From Azorinus chamasolen (Eukaryota; Mollusca; Bivalvia; Cardiida; Solecurtidae), in the NCBI GenBank assembly GCA_963576725.1, contig OY755239.1, forward strand, positions 56,701,453 to 56,765,452: a DNA stretch of 64,000 nt. Direction: 5' to 3'. This document shows, in pieces, positions 29,444 through 39,942 of this stretch. Both the position numbers and the translations under genes were made by a program. The notes under the pieces were generated by a model. That model saw only the letters and a list, made by a program, of their open reading frames with translations, made no database searches and was not told where the DNA came from. Each line of letters opens with the position of its first letter. Within the stretch, counting starts at the first letter, position 1.

Positions 29444-30341
29444 AAAAGCTCTCTACTTGGGTGTTGAAGTTGTCCCAAATAAAGTAAGGATCAAAAGCCC
29501 CGCATTGAAAACGATCCTTTGAATGTAAAACAATGGTATTTGATATGTTCAATCATTAAACATTATGAAGATTGTCAAGTTGAACTTATATCGAAAAATG
29601 CTCCTTTGATACAACATAAACCGTTTTCCTCGACAATTATATTTTTTGTAGTACAACAGTATTTTATCGATCTATATCGAACAGTTACAAGCCAAAAACC
29701 TAACCCGAATAAATACTTATACATTGTCCTATAACATCGGGTCTTTGATATAAATAACATTGAAGTTTTGTCTTCTTCGGCGTTTATTTTATTGGTTTTC
29801 TTGTGATATACTTCTTTTCAGCATATAAACAAATTATTTATTTAACGTTTATTTAAAAAAAAAACAAAAAAAAAACACGTTGCAAGTGGAGACTATCAAT
29901 TTAACAAATCTTCATGAATAATTAATGAATATTTATTCATGACGTAAACGGCTGATCATCCAAAAATAATTTTTCAGAAAAAGAAAATCGGAAAACATCC
30001 AAAGATAATTTCTCAGAAAAAGAAAATCGGAAAACAAAGAAAACAGGCAACTTCACACTGAATTTTAATTCCCTTTACCTGTTGTAAAAAGATTTACATA
30101 ATACCCCCAGACTTATCAACAATCAGAATTCTGTTTCATGTCGATAAAGATAAAAGGGCACTAATGGCGTATGCATCGCATTTATCATTTCTATGGAGTC
30201 ATTTATTATGACAGCCCCTTGTGTATTATAGTATAAGTTAACTGAGATGAACTGCTGTAGCAATAAATCAAAAATACCAGCAGATCACAACAGGTGGTCT
30301 AGCTTCTAACAGAGATGTAGATAAAAAGCAGTTCTGTTCGA
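29444..30341. other. AT-rich unique gap
   Basis: Holds poly-A tracts near 29851-29875 and a tandem duplication at 29958-30035. No gene or MITE recognised. Confidence 0.5.
29958..30035. repeat. 39-bp tandem duplication
   Basis: Two copies of ATCCAAAAATAATTTTTCAG followed by AAAAAGAAAATCGGAAAAC, differing at a few bases. Confidence 0.85.
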
Positions 30342-30819
30342 TTAACCCTTTCCCTGATATAAACACCTTTCATGCAATTGGAAACAGAGAAGACCCAGAC
30401 CAGACGGCCCCTATAGGAGCCGTTTGAGCAGGGTCGACTCTGTTTGCATTTGACATAATATAGATCTGATTCTACAGTTTGTTTTGTCAAAGCAAAACAT
30501 TTCTCCTTTAAAAGTTTACAATTTTAAAAATTCAGCTAAAATTGTTCATGATGTCATTATTTCTGACATTTATATTAACCCTTTCCTTCATAAATACACC
30601 TTTATACGACGCCTCTGTAACAGTCACCTGTTGAAACCATTATGATAAATAGAGCATTTGCTCCTATAGGAGTAAATGCTCTATTTATCACAATGGTTTC
30701 AAATTACAAAATTCTAAAAAATCATTTTCTCTAGTTAATGCTCCTTTTCGGTAGATTTATTCAAATACGTTGAATCTAATAATAGCCTATGATGGAATGG
30801 GTTAAACAGGGAAAGGGTT
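30342..30819 (+). mobile_element. T1b element interrupted by T3
   Basis: TTAACCCTTTCCCTGATATA to CAGGGAAAGGGTTAA. The hairpin GACCCAGACCAGACGGCCCC / GGAGCCGTTTGAGCAGGGTC is intact. A T3 sits 15 bases before the right end in an internal ATTAA. Confidence 0.9.
30575..30803 (+). mobile_element. T3 nested in T1b
   Basis: TTAACCCTTTCCTTCATAAAT to GGAATGGGTTAA. Complete hairpin AAACCATTATGATAAATAG / CTATTTATCACAATGGTTT with apex GCTCCTATAGGAGT. TTAA is duplicated exactly within the host. Confidence 0.92.
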
Positions 30820-30964
30820 AAACTGTATTATATTTGCCAGATTCTATACTGTTGGTACTCATTAGAATTGCACCAGAAACGTGAGGAATCCAATGAGTAT
30901 CAGCTAAATAAAATGTTGTGGAGATCTGTGAACAAATGCACACTAGTTTTCCTAAACACCCTCC

Positions 30965-31205
30965 TTAAACGTTTCTTTCATATAAACGCCCTTGTCCAGT
31001 CTTTGTAAACAGAGTAGACGGATCCTATAGGAGCCGTCTGATCAGGGTCTGCTCTGTTTGCTAATGGAATTTGAAATATCTGTTTTTTTTACTTTCTAAA
31101 ATGGCTACAATGTTCCACCTTCCATATTTCATTAAAACTGCTTTGTCCACAAATATTCAGTAGGTATTGAAATTTGGACTAAACATGTAACAGTGGAAGG
31201 GTTAA
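30965..31205 (+). mobile_element. T1a MITE with shortened left arm
   Basis: TTAAACGTTTCTTTCATATA to GGAAGGGTTAA. The left arm goes straight from GAGTAGAC to GGATCCTATAGG, missing CCAGATCAGAC. The right arm is complete. The same deletion is at 39943-40127. Confidence 0.87.
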
Positions 31206-31410
31206 ACTTTTCTTTCATATAAACGCCCTTTTCAAGCCTTTGTAAACAGAGTAGACAGATCAGTAGCTCCTTTTGGAGTCTTCTGATGGGGGTCTGCTCT
31301 GTTGCTACATGTAACCGTATATTACAGGCCTGATCACACAATTTCTGCCTAAGCGAAACTGTCCTGTATTCATATGCCATTATAACATTTAATCAAATTA
31401 TCATAAAAGT
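31202..31410 (+). mobile_element. T1b element, 3' truncated
   Basis: TTAAACTTTTCTTTCATAT shares its TTAA with the preceding T1a. The hairpin is reduced (GTAGACAGATCAGTAGCTCC / GGAGTCTTCTGATGGGGGTC). Confidence 0.78.
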
Positions 31411-31640
31411 GGTAGTCTCTACTTGCACCGCGTTTCAAAATGCCTACAAATTACACAAACCATTTGTTTATGTACTGAAAAGAACTTCATGTACATGTAT
31501 GTGGCAAGATAGCCGTGCGAATAAACGATGAAGAGAAACACCTTCGCGTGTTTGATGTAGAAGACACCGATGTTATTCGGCGATGTGTTAGCATTTAGTC
31601 GATGTTTTATTTTACAACAAAACGTTTGTGCGTAGTTACT

Positions 31641-31890
31641 TTAAACCTTCGCTTGCTAAATTTTAAAATACATGTCTCCTTCTTTACCCATGCCCTGTTG
31701 TATATTTACATATATCTTCACTGTGTACGGGTATTTCGCTGTGAAATCACTGCTGTGGAGTGCACTAGTTGCACAATCAACTTGTAAATAGTGCAGACCC
31801 TGATGAGACAGCTCCTGCAGGAGCTGTCTCATCTGGGTCTTCACTATTTACAGGTAGGTTTATTGACATGAATAGCAAGCGAAGGGTTAA
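31641..31890 (-). mobile_element. T2 TTAA MITE
   Basis: TTAAACCTTCGCTTGCT to GCGAAGGGTTAA. Perfect inner hairpin GACCCTGATGAGACAGCTCC / GGAGCTGTCTCATCTGGGTC. The second stem is GCACTAGTTGCACAATC with its partner in the left part. Confidence 0.93.
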
Positions 31891-31945
31891 GTTAGTTATT
31901 GTAAGACTAAGTATGGCTTCAGGTCAGATATACACAGGCTGTCAC

Positions 31946-32171
31946 TTAACCCTTACAAAGCTGAAGTTTCAAATGGACTATTCCAAAATACAAACAGACA
32001 AACATAATGATGAATATTTAAAGATGTTTCTAAAGAAAAGTGTCATATGAAAAACAGTACAGTCCCTGATGGGAGGACTCCTCTCATCTGGGTCTACATC
32101 TGGGTCTATATCTGAGTCTACATAGTTTGCAAATGACATTAGTGATTCATGTCTTGCATTGTAAGGGTTAA
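31946..32171 (+). mobile_element. T6 TTAA MITE
   Basis: TTAACCCTTACAAAGCTG to GCATTGTAAGGGTTAA. The hairpin GTCCCTGATGGGAGGACTCC / CTCATCTGGGTC is shortened. Its right arm is tandemly repeated (GGGTCTACATCT, GGGTCTATATCT, GAGTCTACAT). Confidence 0.85.
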
Positions 32172-32331
32172 ACGGAAAGTCAATATGTTCCTGTAAATTA
32201 TGAAGTTACCAAGTGTTTCATGTTAGAGGTCATTCAGTACAAACACGTGACAAACAATGAAGACCCTGTGTGTGGATGCTAGTTCACTCCTAGTTCACTC
32301 GATGCTCATTCACAGGGCTGTGTATTCAATC

Positions 32332-32553
32332 TTAGCCCTTTACCTGATGTAAACCCTTTGCCAGGCCAATGCGAACATTGCAGACCCAGATCAGGATCAG
32401 CTCCGTTTGCTTATGAACAATTGTGGATGTAAGTCTACCTATTTCTGACCATGTAACGAAAACCTGTGTTCACGAACCATTATAAAAGTTCAGTAAATAA
32501 ATATTCGCTAGGCTATTATCTCTTACAAGAAAAATTATAAGATAACGGGTTAA
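32332..32553 (+). mobile_element. T1b with collapsed hairpin
   Basis: TTAGCCCTTTACCTGATG to ATAACGGGTTAA. The stem is reduced to GCAGACCCAGATCAGGATC. The T1b body (CTGACCATGTAACGAAAAC, AAAAGTTCAG) is recognisable. Confidence 0.78.
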
Positions 32554-32740
32554 TGTGCATATTTCAACATCAGTTTTAAACCATTTTTCATTACATTCAC
32601 TGCTGGGTGTTCACTTAACTTTTAATCCAATATAATAGATAATAGGGCAAACCTGTTGACATTTTCCATTACGTATGAATACCTTACGCCACGTCATATA
32701 GGTGAATTTGTTACATTGTTATTCGATACAGAAACTTGGT

Positions 32741-32935
32741 CAGAGCTACAGATGAAGGTGCGAACCCAAATACTAAACTCATCATTTTTCCACCAAACCC
32801 TGTACTCTGACAACTCTTTAGAATCGTCTCTTCGAGATGATTCTAAAGAGTGGTCACAGTACATGGTTTGAAGGAGAAATAAAGAAGTTATTCCTGAAAA
32901 TCGATTCAATTTACTTATCTTATGTGGAGCTTTGC
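32741..32935 (+). mobile_element. H element
   Basis: CAGAGCTACAGATGAAGGTG to CTTATGTGGAGCTTTG. Arms ACAACTCTTTAGAATC and GATTCTAAAGAGTGGTCAC are good. The outer arm is diverged (GGTTTGAAGGAG). Confidence 0.82.
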
Positions 32936-32954
32936 TTGGTGATGCTTCCTTAAC

Positions 32955-33203
32955 ATTTTACTCTCCGAGACGCCCTTTGAGGAATTTGAAAACAGAAGAG
33001 ACCCAGAACAGAGGGTCCATGTAGGAGACGATTGATCAGGGTATGTTCTGTTTACTTATGGATTGATATAGCTCTGACACTAGAGTTTCCGCCGGGACTA
33101 ACACTGACTATTTAATTCCTGTGTTCATATGTCTTTATAAAAGTTCAGCTAATTAATATCCATACGGTCATTACATCTATCTCTTACATGAATGATCATG
33201 GAT
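32955..33203 (+). mobile_element. T1b element, diverged
   Basis: AGAGACCCAGAACAGAGGGTCC pairs with GGAGACGATTGATCAGGGT. The body TTCATATGTCTTTATAAA and AGTTCAGCTAATTAATAT is T1b. Both TTAA ends are gone. Confidence 0.65.
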
Positions 33204-33431
33204 AGTGTTTTCAGTGGCTAATATCTTCAAATATGTGACTGAAAAGTAATCTAGAATTGACATGTTACATGTAGCATTTAAACATAGATAATATAATCGT
33301 ACTTCTATGCCAAGTAACAATGATAATTGTGTTACGTTATTTAGAAGGGCATTATAATAATCGCCACACACATAAAATAGCAATATATAAAAAGCGCGTG
33401 GATTGAAAGAGATTATGTTATGAATGATATT

Positions 33432-33615
33432 GTACCCCCCTCTAAACTGGACGCTTAAGTTAGTATAAATATCGGTCTTGGAGACAGGTGGCAGTTTAAT
33501 GCAGGGCAAAAGTCATACAGAAAGCTCCTCTAGGAGCTTTCTGTATGACATCCAACCTGCATTAAGTAGCCTCTGAATCTTCCTTACTGGAATTTAGGTT
33601 TAGATGGGTACGGTA
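33432..33615. mobile_element. P4 MITE
   Basis: The left end has lost CAGTAAAA but keeps CCCCTCTAAACTGGACGC. The hairpin CATACAGAAAGCTCC / GGAGCTTTCTGTATG has apex TCTA. Diagnostic TATCGGTCTTGGAGACAGG is present. Confidence 0.82.
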
Positions 33616-33917
33616 TCCTATATCAAGTCTAATTTCACTTTTGAAAGAAGCTTATATCAAGACATCACAGGATCGGTACAAACAATCGTATATACATGTA
33701 CCCAAGTGCACTCATTTTGATCACTGGTTTAAGATGGGGTGCAATTATGTAAGGAGGGTCTATCTTGATTCAGCAAAATGTTTTTATCTTTTAAATTAAA
33801 ATACAACCTGTCTATGGAAACGCGGTTACATAAATGTTTAAAGCCGAACACGGGCGCGACAGCTGTCTCTTCTGAATCGGGCAATCTGTTTTGTGTCCAT
33901 TTCTGCATTTTGCTTTT
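33616..33917. other. unique gap
   Basis: No element or gene recognised. Confidence 0.45.
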
Positions 33918-34129
33918 ACAGTAGAGCCTGGCTTAAGCGGCCATGAAAATGAGGTCTAATTATGAGTCTGTACGACAAGTGATAGCTGAATGCAGGTCAA
34001 AAGTAATGTAGAAAGTTCCTCTAGAAGCTTTCGTCATTACTTGTGCCCAGCATGAATATATCATGCACCTGCGTTTTAAGATCCCTAAGTTCAATAAATG
34101 AATGGCTGCTTAAGACAGGTTCTATAGTA
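33918..34129. mobile_element. P3 TA-flanked MITE
   Basis: TACAGTAGAGCCTGGCTTAAG and AAGACAGGTTCTATAGTA. The hairpin AATGTAGAAAGTTCC / AGCTTTCGTCATTA is diverged. TAATTATGAGTCTGTA is shared with the copy at 38966. Confidence 0.8.
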
Positions 34130-34385
34130 CCTTTCGTAGTGCCACTTACTCCCGCGATCTCATAAACTGGGACATAGGCAAATATCATATATTCAGATCA
34201 CAGGCTTTCTGAAAGAGAAGTGTAATCAGGGCATGCGCTCTTTTCTATACCAATTAATGTCAAGGTTTCAGAAACATATATTTCTCATGAAGGAACCCCT
34301 CGCATGAACAATGGCTCTGTTCCAATAATTAAAATGGAAGTAAATGGAGTAAGACATGAGATTAAACGTTCGTGTAAGGGTCATC

Positions 34386-34588
34386 AGACCTGTAGATAAG
34401 AGGTTTAGTTAAGAACTCTATCAAAGATCTTTTTTATAAGATATCTCCACAAAACCCTATGTTGCTGCTACGTGTACTCATTAGATTCGCCTCGGAGAGG
34501 CGATTCTAATGAGTAGCATCAAGATAGGGTATGGATGAGAAATAGTGTATTTTGATAGATCGGGGTGCATCTTCTGTACACCTCTGGG
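34386..34588. mobile_element. H variant with paired arm changes
   Basis: The core CTCATTAGATTCGCCTC pairs with GAGGCGATTCTAATGAG. The usual H core is CTCTTTAGAATCGTCTC. Differences at the third-to-fourth and final positions are mirrored on both arms, except one base (GATT/GAAT). Confidence 0.8.
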
Positions 34589-35474
34589 GACTCATAAGCG
34601 AGATGTTGTACTTTAAATATATATACTAACCTGATACTGAGGGAATATCACACTTTGTATGAGCTCCAACGGTACCAATAACCATGACAACCAATGTTGC
34701 GCAACATACAAACAAATCTAACACCATCATAGCTCCGATATGCCAACAATATACGCACACATATCCTATCTACCTGGTCGATTTTATCAAAACTTCAGAT
34801 TTAACACCAGATAGATGTACAACCTTTACAAATATCCAATGAATGGGGGAAACCGTCTTAATATACTAAGTACACATTGAAACACTTCCGTTGTGTATGT
34901 TTATAAACCACACTCGCATTCACATTAAGCCTCATGTACAATATCAGCTTATGACTGACACATCCCATCTGTTGCCATTTATTCCGTCAATGTAACAATC
35001 ATCTTTGTATATGTCAGAAATGGATAAGTTAATCAACGTGCACTCATTTCTTTTTACTGTTGATAAGTTCCTGTCTTTTGTCCTTGATGTATAAAGTTCG
35101 ATGGTAGAGAATGATGAAAGTCGAACACGGCATATAGGTAGGCAGGCTAACCTTTACTCATACGTATTCATCACGGTAGCTGCATAATCCAGCGGCAGCT
35201 CAACACGCCTCCGGAATCACGAGTTGTTAGGTTTGTACAGTGGGCCAAGATGAAAAGGCTGTTCACCTGAGGGAACGTATGTAAAAAACGCATAGATCTA
35301 AAACGAATAGAAATAACATGCGAATTCTATACGTCGATGTTTTATAGAGCCCATGCTTCATATGCAGTACTCCTAGGGATGTGTCCATGGAGCACATGCA
35401 AGTCCTTCTACACCAAGGAGTTTGTTTAATTATCTTCTCATATAAATGTGTATCATTATGACGATTTAAACTAG
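34589..35474. other. unique gap
   Basis: No MITE and no recognisable gene. Minus-strand ORFs here lack any family signature I know. Confidence 0.5.
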
Positions 35475-35640
35475 AACAATTGTAACGCGTCGCTAATACG
35501 ACCACTCAAGTAAGCATAATTATCGGGCTTGTAGAAAGGTGGTCCCTTAATGTAGAGTGAAAGTCGCGCAGAAAGTCCATTAGGGAGCTTTCTATTCGCA
35601 GTCATCTGCATTGAAAGGTCTCGGTTATTATTGTCTAAGA
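35475..35640. mobile_element. P1/P4-like element, decayed
   Basis: GCTAATACGACCACTCAAGT is a P1-type end. AGGTGGTCCCTTAATGTAG and GCGCAGAAAGTCC / GGAGCTTTCT form a broken hairpin. Confidence 0.55.
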
Positions 35641-35696
35641 ATTTTGATATGATGACAACCATCCCATCCCTGTCTACGCCATTAATTTTATTGATT

Positions 35697-35908
35697 TCAA
35701 CCCTTTCCCTCATATAAACGTGTTTTCACCTATAGAAACCGTCTGATCAGGGTCTGCTCTGTTTGCTAATGGAATTTGATAGAACTGTTTCATTATCGTC
35801 TAAAAAGGCTACAATGTTCTATATTCTATATTTCATTATAAATATTTTGTCCATGAATATTAAGTAGGTATTGAAATTTGGAATAAACATAGAACAGGGA
35901 AAAGGTTG
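35697..35908 (+). mobile_element. T1a MITE with left arm deleted
   Basis: TCAACCCTTTCCCTCATATA to AACAGGGAAAAGG. After CGTGTTTTCACCTATAG only the right arm AACCGTCTGATCAGGGTC remains. The T1a body is complete. Confidence 0.82.
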
Positions 35909-35922
35909 AGACAAGTATTAAC

Positions 35923-36174
35923 TTAACCCTTTACCTGATAGAAGCGGCTTTTAGCGTGTTTGATTTATTCCTCCGCTGAAGAAAATAGTTCAAATTCATA
36001 CAGTCATGAACATATTGCATAATAGATATTTTCTATATCCTAGTAGGTGGTAGCTTAAAGCAGGCTGAAAGTAAAGCAGAATGCGCCTTAAGGCGCATTC
36101 TGCTTTACTTTCAACCTGCTTTAAGTGGTCATATGTCTTCAAAACTAGAAACAGGCTATTGGGTAAAGGGTTAA
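35923..36174. mobile_element. TTAA element carrying a P-type hairpin
   Basis: Outer ends TTAACCCTTTACCTGATAG and TTGGGTAAAGGGTTAA are TTAA-type. The long stem is P-like: TAGGTGGTAGCTTAAAGCAGG, TGAAAGTAAAGCAGAATGCGC and perfect inverse, ending CCTGCTTTAAGTGG. Confidence 0.87.
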
Positions 36175-36184
36175 TGCAAGACGA

Positions 36185-36302
36185 AAGCCAGCACATAAGA
36201 TGCATACATTTAAACGTTTTCAAGTATGTGGTCACTGTATAGAGTTTGGCGGAGAAAAGACGATTTGGGTACATTGTACGTACCTTTATCTGTAGCTCTG
36301 GA
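36185..36302 (-). mobile_element. H element with hairpin deleted
   Basis: ACATAAGATGCATACATTTAA at the left and ACCTTTATCTGTAGCTCTG at the right. Only GTGGTCACTGTATAGAGTTTG remains of the stem. Confidence 0.7.
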
Positions 36303-36337
36303 AAGTTATGTACATGGATGAGCTTTCTGAATTATAA

Positions 36338-36520
36338 CACACCCCCTCTAAACAGGACGTTTAACTTAGTATTAATGTCATTCTTTAAAACAGGTAGCTG
36401 CTTAATGCAAGTCGAAAGTCATGCCATGCCGAAAGCTCCAAAGAGCTTTCCGCATGACTTTCAGCCTGCATTAAGCCAATTATTTAGTACTAAAAGTCCG
36501 ATTTAGAAAGGTTTTACACA
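36338..36520. mobile_element. P4 MITE, ends eroded
   Basis: CCCCCTCTAAACAGGACG at the left and CCGATTTAGAAAGGTTTTAC at the right. The hairpin GCCGAAAGCTCCAAAGAGCTTTCC is flanked by CAGGTAGCTGCTTAATGC. Confidence 0.78.
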
Positions 36521-36605
36521 TGTGTATAATTATATAGAGTTAAAGATTAAAGACACCCAGTTTAAGGTCGCTGTAAATACTACTGTAGATTTTGCCCAAT
36601 GTGTC

Positions 36606-37070
36606 CTAACCCAATTCTCTCCTACTGACGCTTTTTGACGCCTCTGTAAAAGTATTGGTTGAAACCATTGTGATAAATAGAGCATTTGCCCCATAGGAGC
36701 AAATGCTCTATTTATCACAATATTTTAAAAATCTACATACTTTGAAAAGTTTCCTTTTCTCTAGTAAATTCTCATTTTCGGTATATTTATTAACCCTTCG
36801 CTTGCTGAATTTTAAAATACATTTCTCCTTTATCCATGCCCTGTTGTATAATTACATATATCTTCACTATGTACAAGTATTTCGCTGTGCAATCACTGCT
36901 GTGGAGTGCACTGGTTGCACAATCAACTTGTAAATAGTGCAGACCCTGATGAGACAGCTCCTGCAGGAGCTGTCTCATCTGGGTCTTCACTATTTACAGG
37001 TAGGTATATTGACGCGAATAGCAAGCGAAGGGTTAAAACAGGTTGGGTCTAAAACTAGTCTAGGAAGAAA
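36606..37070 (+). mobile_element. T3 element interrupted by T2
   Basis: CTAACCCAATTCTCTCCTACT at the left, with hairpin AGCATTTGCCCCATAGGAGC. The right end continues after the T2 insertion as ACAGGTTGGGTCTAAAACTAG and lacks a clean TTAA. Confidence 0.83.
36790..37036 (-). mobile_element. T2 TTAA MITE nested in T3
   Basis: TTAACCCTTCGCTTGCTG to GCGAAGGGTTAA. The hairpin is GACCCTGATGAGACAGCTCC / GGAGCTGTCTCATCTGGGTC. It sits in an ATTAA within the host's TTTATT-CAAAGAGG region. Confidence 0.92.
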
Positions 37071-37085
37071 TAAGCATCCGCTTGA

Positions 37086-37255
37086 TGTCGTAATCCTTAT
37101 TCCATTAGACGCGACTTGACATCCATTTGCAAACAGCTTGGATCCAGATGAGAGGCCGAGTAACTCCGCGTCTCATCAAGAACCAAGCCATTTGGCACAC
37201 CGTAAATACGTTCTCGCAACATTCTTCGAATCGGATGCAGTCAAAATTGAACAGA
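37086..37255 (+). mobile_element. T5 element, ends eroded
   Basis: CAAACAGCTTGGATCCAGATG pairs with CATCAAGAACCAAGCCATTTGG around GCCGAGTAACTCCGC. The A/T mismatch is retained. Confidence 0.75.
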
Positions 37256-37483
37256 TACACTTGTGTAGGTGCTCATTTTAATATTAACACCGATGTAATG
37301 GTTCTAGACAAATGTGTGATTCGTTTTCAAAACAGTGTAAACTCAAAGCATCCTATCTGGAGGACACGCTTTTAAATGAACATAACTACAACTCATAAAA
37401 TCGTATGAAATACGTAATATGTAATGAAATATGTAAGTCAAAGCTTTGTTTTGTTTTAGATTTGTTAATAAAGAATAACAAAC

Positions 37484-37649
37484 TTAAACCTTTGCTCAAT
37501 AAATACGACTTTGCAAACAGAGTAGACCCAGATCAGATGCCCCCTGTAGGAGCCGTCTGATCAGGTTCTTGTCTATTTGCTTATTAAAACAATATAGATA
37601 TGATTCTACAGTTTACGCCATGGTAAAAAAAAACGGAGTAAAGGGTTAA
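37484..37649 (+). mobile_element. T1b with internal deletion
   Basis: TTAAACCTTTGCTCAATAAA to GAGTAAAGGGTTAA. The hairpin GACCCAGATCAGATGCCCCC / GGAGCCGTCTGATCAGG is complete. About 80 bases of the body are missing. Confidence 0.8.
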
Positions 37650-38884
37650 GCGCGAGTAATATGTTCTGTTGTAAATGTCAATCAATTTTCCCCTCTTAAA
37701 TAGACTTGCATATGTGTTTTATATAAGACATAATTATATAACCTTCATTATAAAAGGTGTACATATAGTTTGTACATAGGGTGTTGTTTAAGTCAATATA
37801 TATTAGATATTAGATATTCAGGATCTGCACTGTTTATATTATACCCGCAGATTATACCCGTTTATGCTCATTGGTATCCAGAGTTGAACACTTAACCATT
37901 CCAAGCAGTTTGGCATTCAAAGTGTCAGGACATGGAGAATGTTGACTGTCCCACTGTAAATATGGCTAGTTGAACCTTATACATTCAGAAGTCGAGCGAG
38001 ATAAAAAAAATCTGTGCGACTCAATGTTATATTTACTCGTATCCTGTCTCCTAAACTCCTGCTGCCACATCATTTGACCCACCCACCCCACCCCATCTTA
38101 GCAACTTCGATTTAGTTTGACGCAATACGCTCATTATTTCCAAAAGAGAGTCATAGAACAGGTGTTATGCGCGCACATGCGTATGAAATGGTTTCCATCA
38201 TAAGCGTTTGAATCTCTTCACTCCATGTGTCCGTTGTTCTAAAGATTGTCATAAGTTTTAACATACGACGATTGCAACTGGAAATTCCGTATTTACATGT
38301 ACACGTATGAACTAACAATCATTTCTGCCCTGCGAAATAAGCTTGAAATAAAGAACTTTAGTCCGCCACATTGTCAGAGAAAAGTGGCTCCCCGTGACAG
38401 ATTCCTCATCCAATCGAACTCATCTAAGCTGTTATTCATGGCAATTGTTAACGTAAATTTGATGAACAAATGGTCACGAAATGAAAGTGCTAGATGAGCA
38501 ACAATGTATTAGGATATCGCTGAAAACTAGAATGTGCAATATTTTCGGCTGTTTAAGTAGGACTTAACGATAATCCTTAATAAAACTTGTCCAAGATGTA
38601 TTGATCAAACCGCTCACAAACCAAAGTATATCTCCATGTGTATTTGTCAGTGAAATTATATCATTATAATTATACTTAAATTAATCAACGTTTAATTGAC
38701 ACATAACAACGTCACCACACTGCTTTCGAGCCTTTAATACACATTTTATGTGGACATGTTCATGATTTCCAAGAGCATTTCAACAGTGATGCATGAATAT
38801 ATACGTTACCCATGATGGCTACAATTCGAGTTTTCATTGATATAACAGAATCTGCTACAGCGACCGATAATAAACAACAAATCT
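37650..38884. other. long unique gap
   Basis: No MITE is present. A short stretch near 38262-38290 (CATACGACGATTGCAACTGG) matches the scrap at 5284-5375. ORF 38297-38497 (+) shows no family signature. Confidence 0.5.
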
Positions 38885-38965
38885 TATACCGCCAATCTCG
38901 ACCTGACACGCATGTGCATACAGCATGGACCAAGATGAGACGCCATGTAACTCATCAGAATCAAC
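38885..38965. mobile_element. T5 scrap
   Basis: TACAGCATGGACCAAGATGAG and ACTCATCAGAATCAAC are decayed hairpin arms. Confidence 0.45.
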
Positions 38966-39152
38966 TACAGTAGTTAAGTAACCATTAGATAGAGGTCTAA
39001 TTATGAGTCTGTAAGACAGGTGGTAACTTAATGCTGATCAAAAGTAATGCAGAAAGCTCTTATAAGAGTTTTCTGCACTACTGTGTCCTGCATTAAGCAA
39101 CCACCTACTATGTTTAATAAATGAATGGTCGCTTAGGACGGGTTCTACTGTA
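38966..39152. mobile_element. P3 TA-flanked MITE
   Basis: TACAGTAGTTAAGTAACC and GGACGGGTTCTACTGTA. The hairpin AATGCAGAAAGCTCTTATAAG and partner lie within ACAGGTGGTAACTTAATGC and GCATTAAGCAACCACCT. Confidence 0.83.
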
Positions 39153-39269
39153 ATTCGAAGCTCGGTCAATATAGTATTTCAAAAGCTTGATCGAATTGAA
39201 AGAAGTCAGTCAAACTTACACGAGATCCAAATTTGATCAAATATTACTTTGCTCTCAGAGGGGAAAGGT

Positions 39270-39516
39270 TTAACTCTCTCGGTGCCAAATTTCTAAATGT
39301 CGTCTGCAATCCACTTTTGTTAAATAATATGGTAAAATAAGGAAATGAGATAAATAAATGCAAATTTCAAAGGAATAAAGCACATATATAGAAATAGAGT
39401 TGGAGACAAAAAGTGAGGTCCCTGGTCAGATGCCGCCTTGAAAAGGCGGTGTCTTATCTGGGACTGCACTATTTGTCTTGGTGCATTTTTGCGACATTGG
39501 CGGTGAAAGGATTTAA
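39270..39516 (-). mobile_element. T4 TTAA MITE
   Basis: TTAACTCTCTCGGTGCC to GGTGAAAGGATTTAA. The hairpin GTCCCTGGTCAGATGCCGCC / GGCGGTGTCTTATCTGGGAC has apex TTGAAAA. Confidence 0.88.
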
Positions 39517-39942
39517 GTTAGTTTCGTAAAGTCAGTCAATCAAGTCACATGGTACAAGACGAAATGTATTTTCTTGATGACACAAATATGTTTACTCTGC
39601 TATGATTTACCTCAAACAGTATGTTGAATATCAATGTATCATAGTCTGGTTCCAGCAACATGCTGTCGGCGAAGTTCCCCTTTCGATGGCTTCCATTTCA
39701 TATGTATTTGTTTTGCCATTAAACTTGATACAACTTTACATCATTCGTTTTTATCTAACTTGACGTATATGGTGTAATATATTGCGCTATTGTGTAAATG
39801 CTATAACAAAACATATAACATTATCGATGGAATATTTCATATTTTATCAACTGGCACCAACTTTTCAACTATTATATTTTTGAAGGAATCTATTATGACA
39901 GGTTTACTACATAGCTGTACGTTTCCATTTCTTATATATATT
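39517..39942. other. unique gap
   Basis: No element or gene recognised. Confidence 0.45.

Noticed and set aside
33177..33509. 110-codon ORF (-), one of the longest in the window
   Set aside because: It runs from unique AT-rich DNA into a P4 element and shows no family features.
36937..37119. ORFs with the same peptide ending (for example LSHQGLHYLQVDCATSALHSSD) at 31656, 36790 and 52298
   Set aside because: This is the same T2 repeat translated in one frame, not a protein family.
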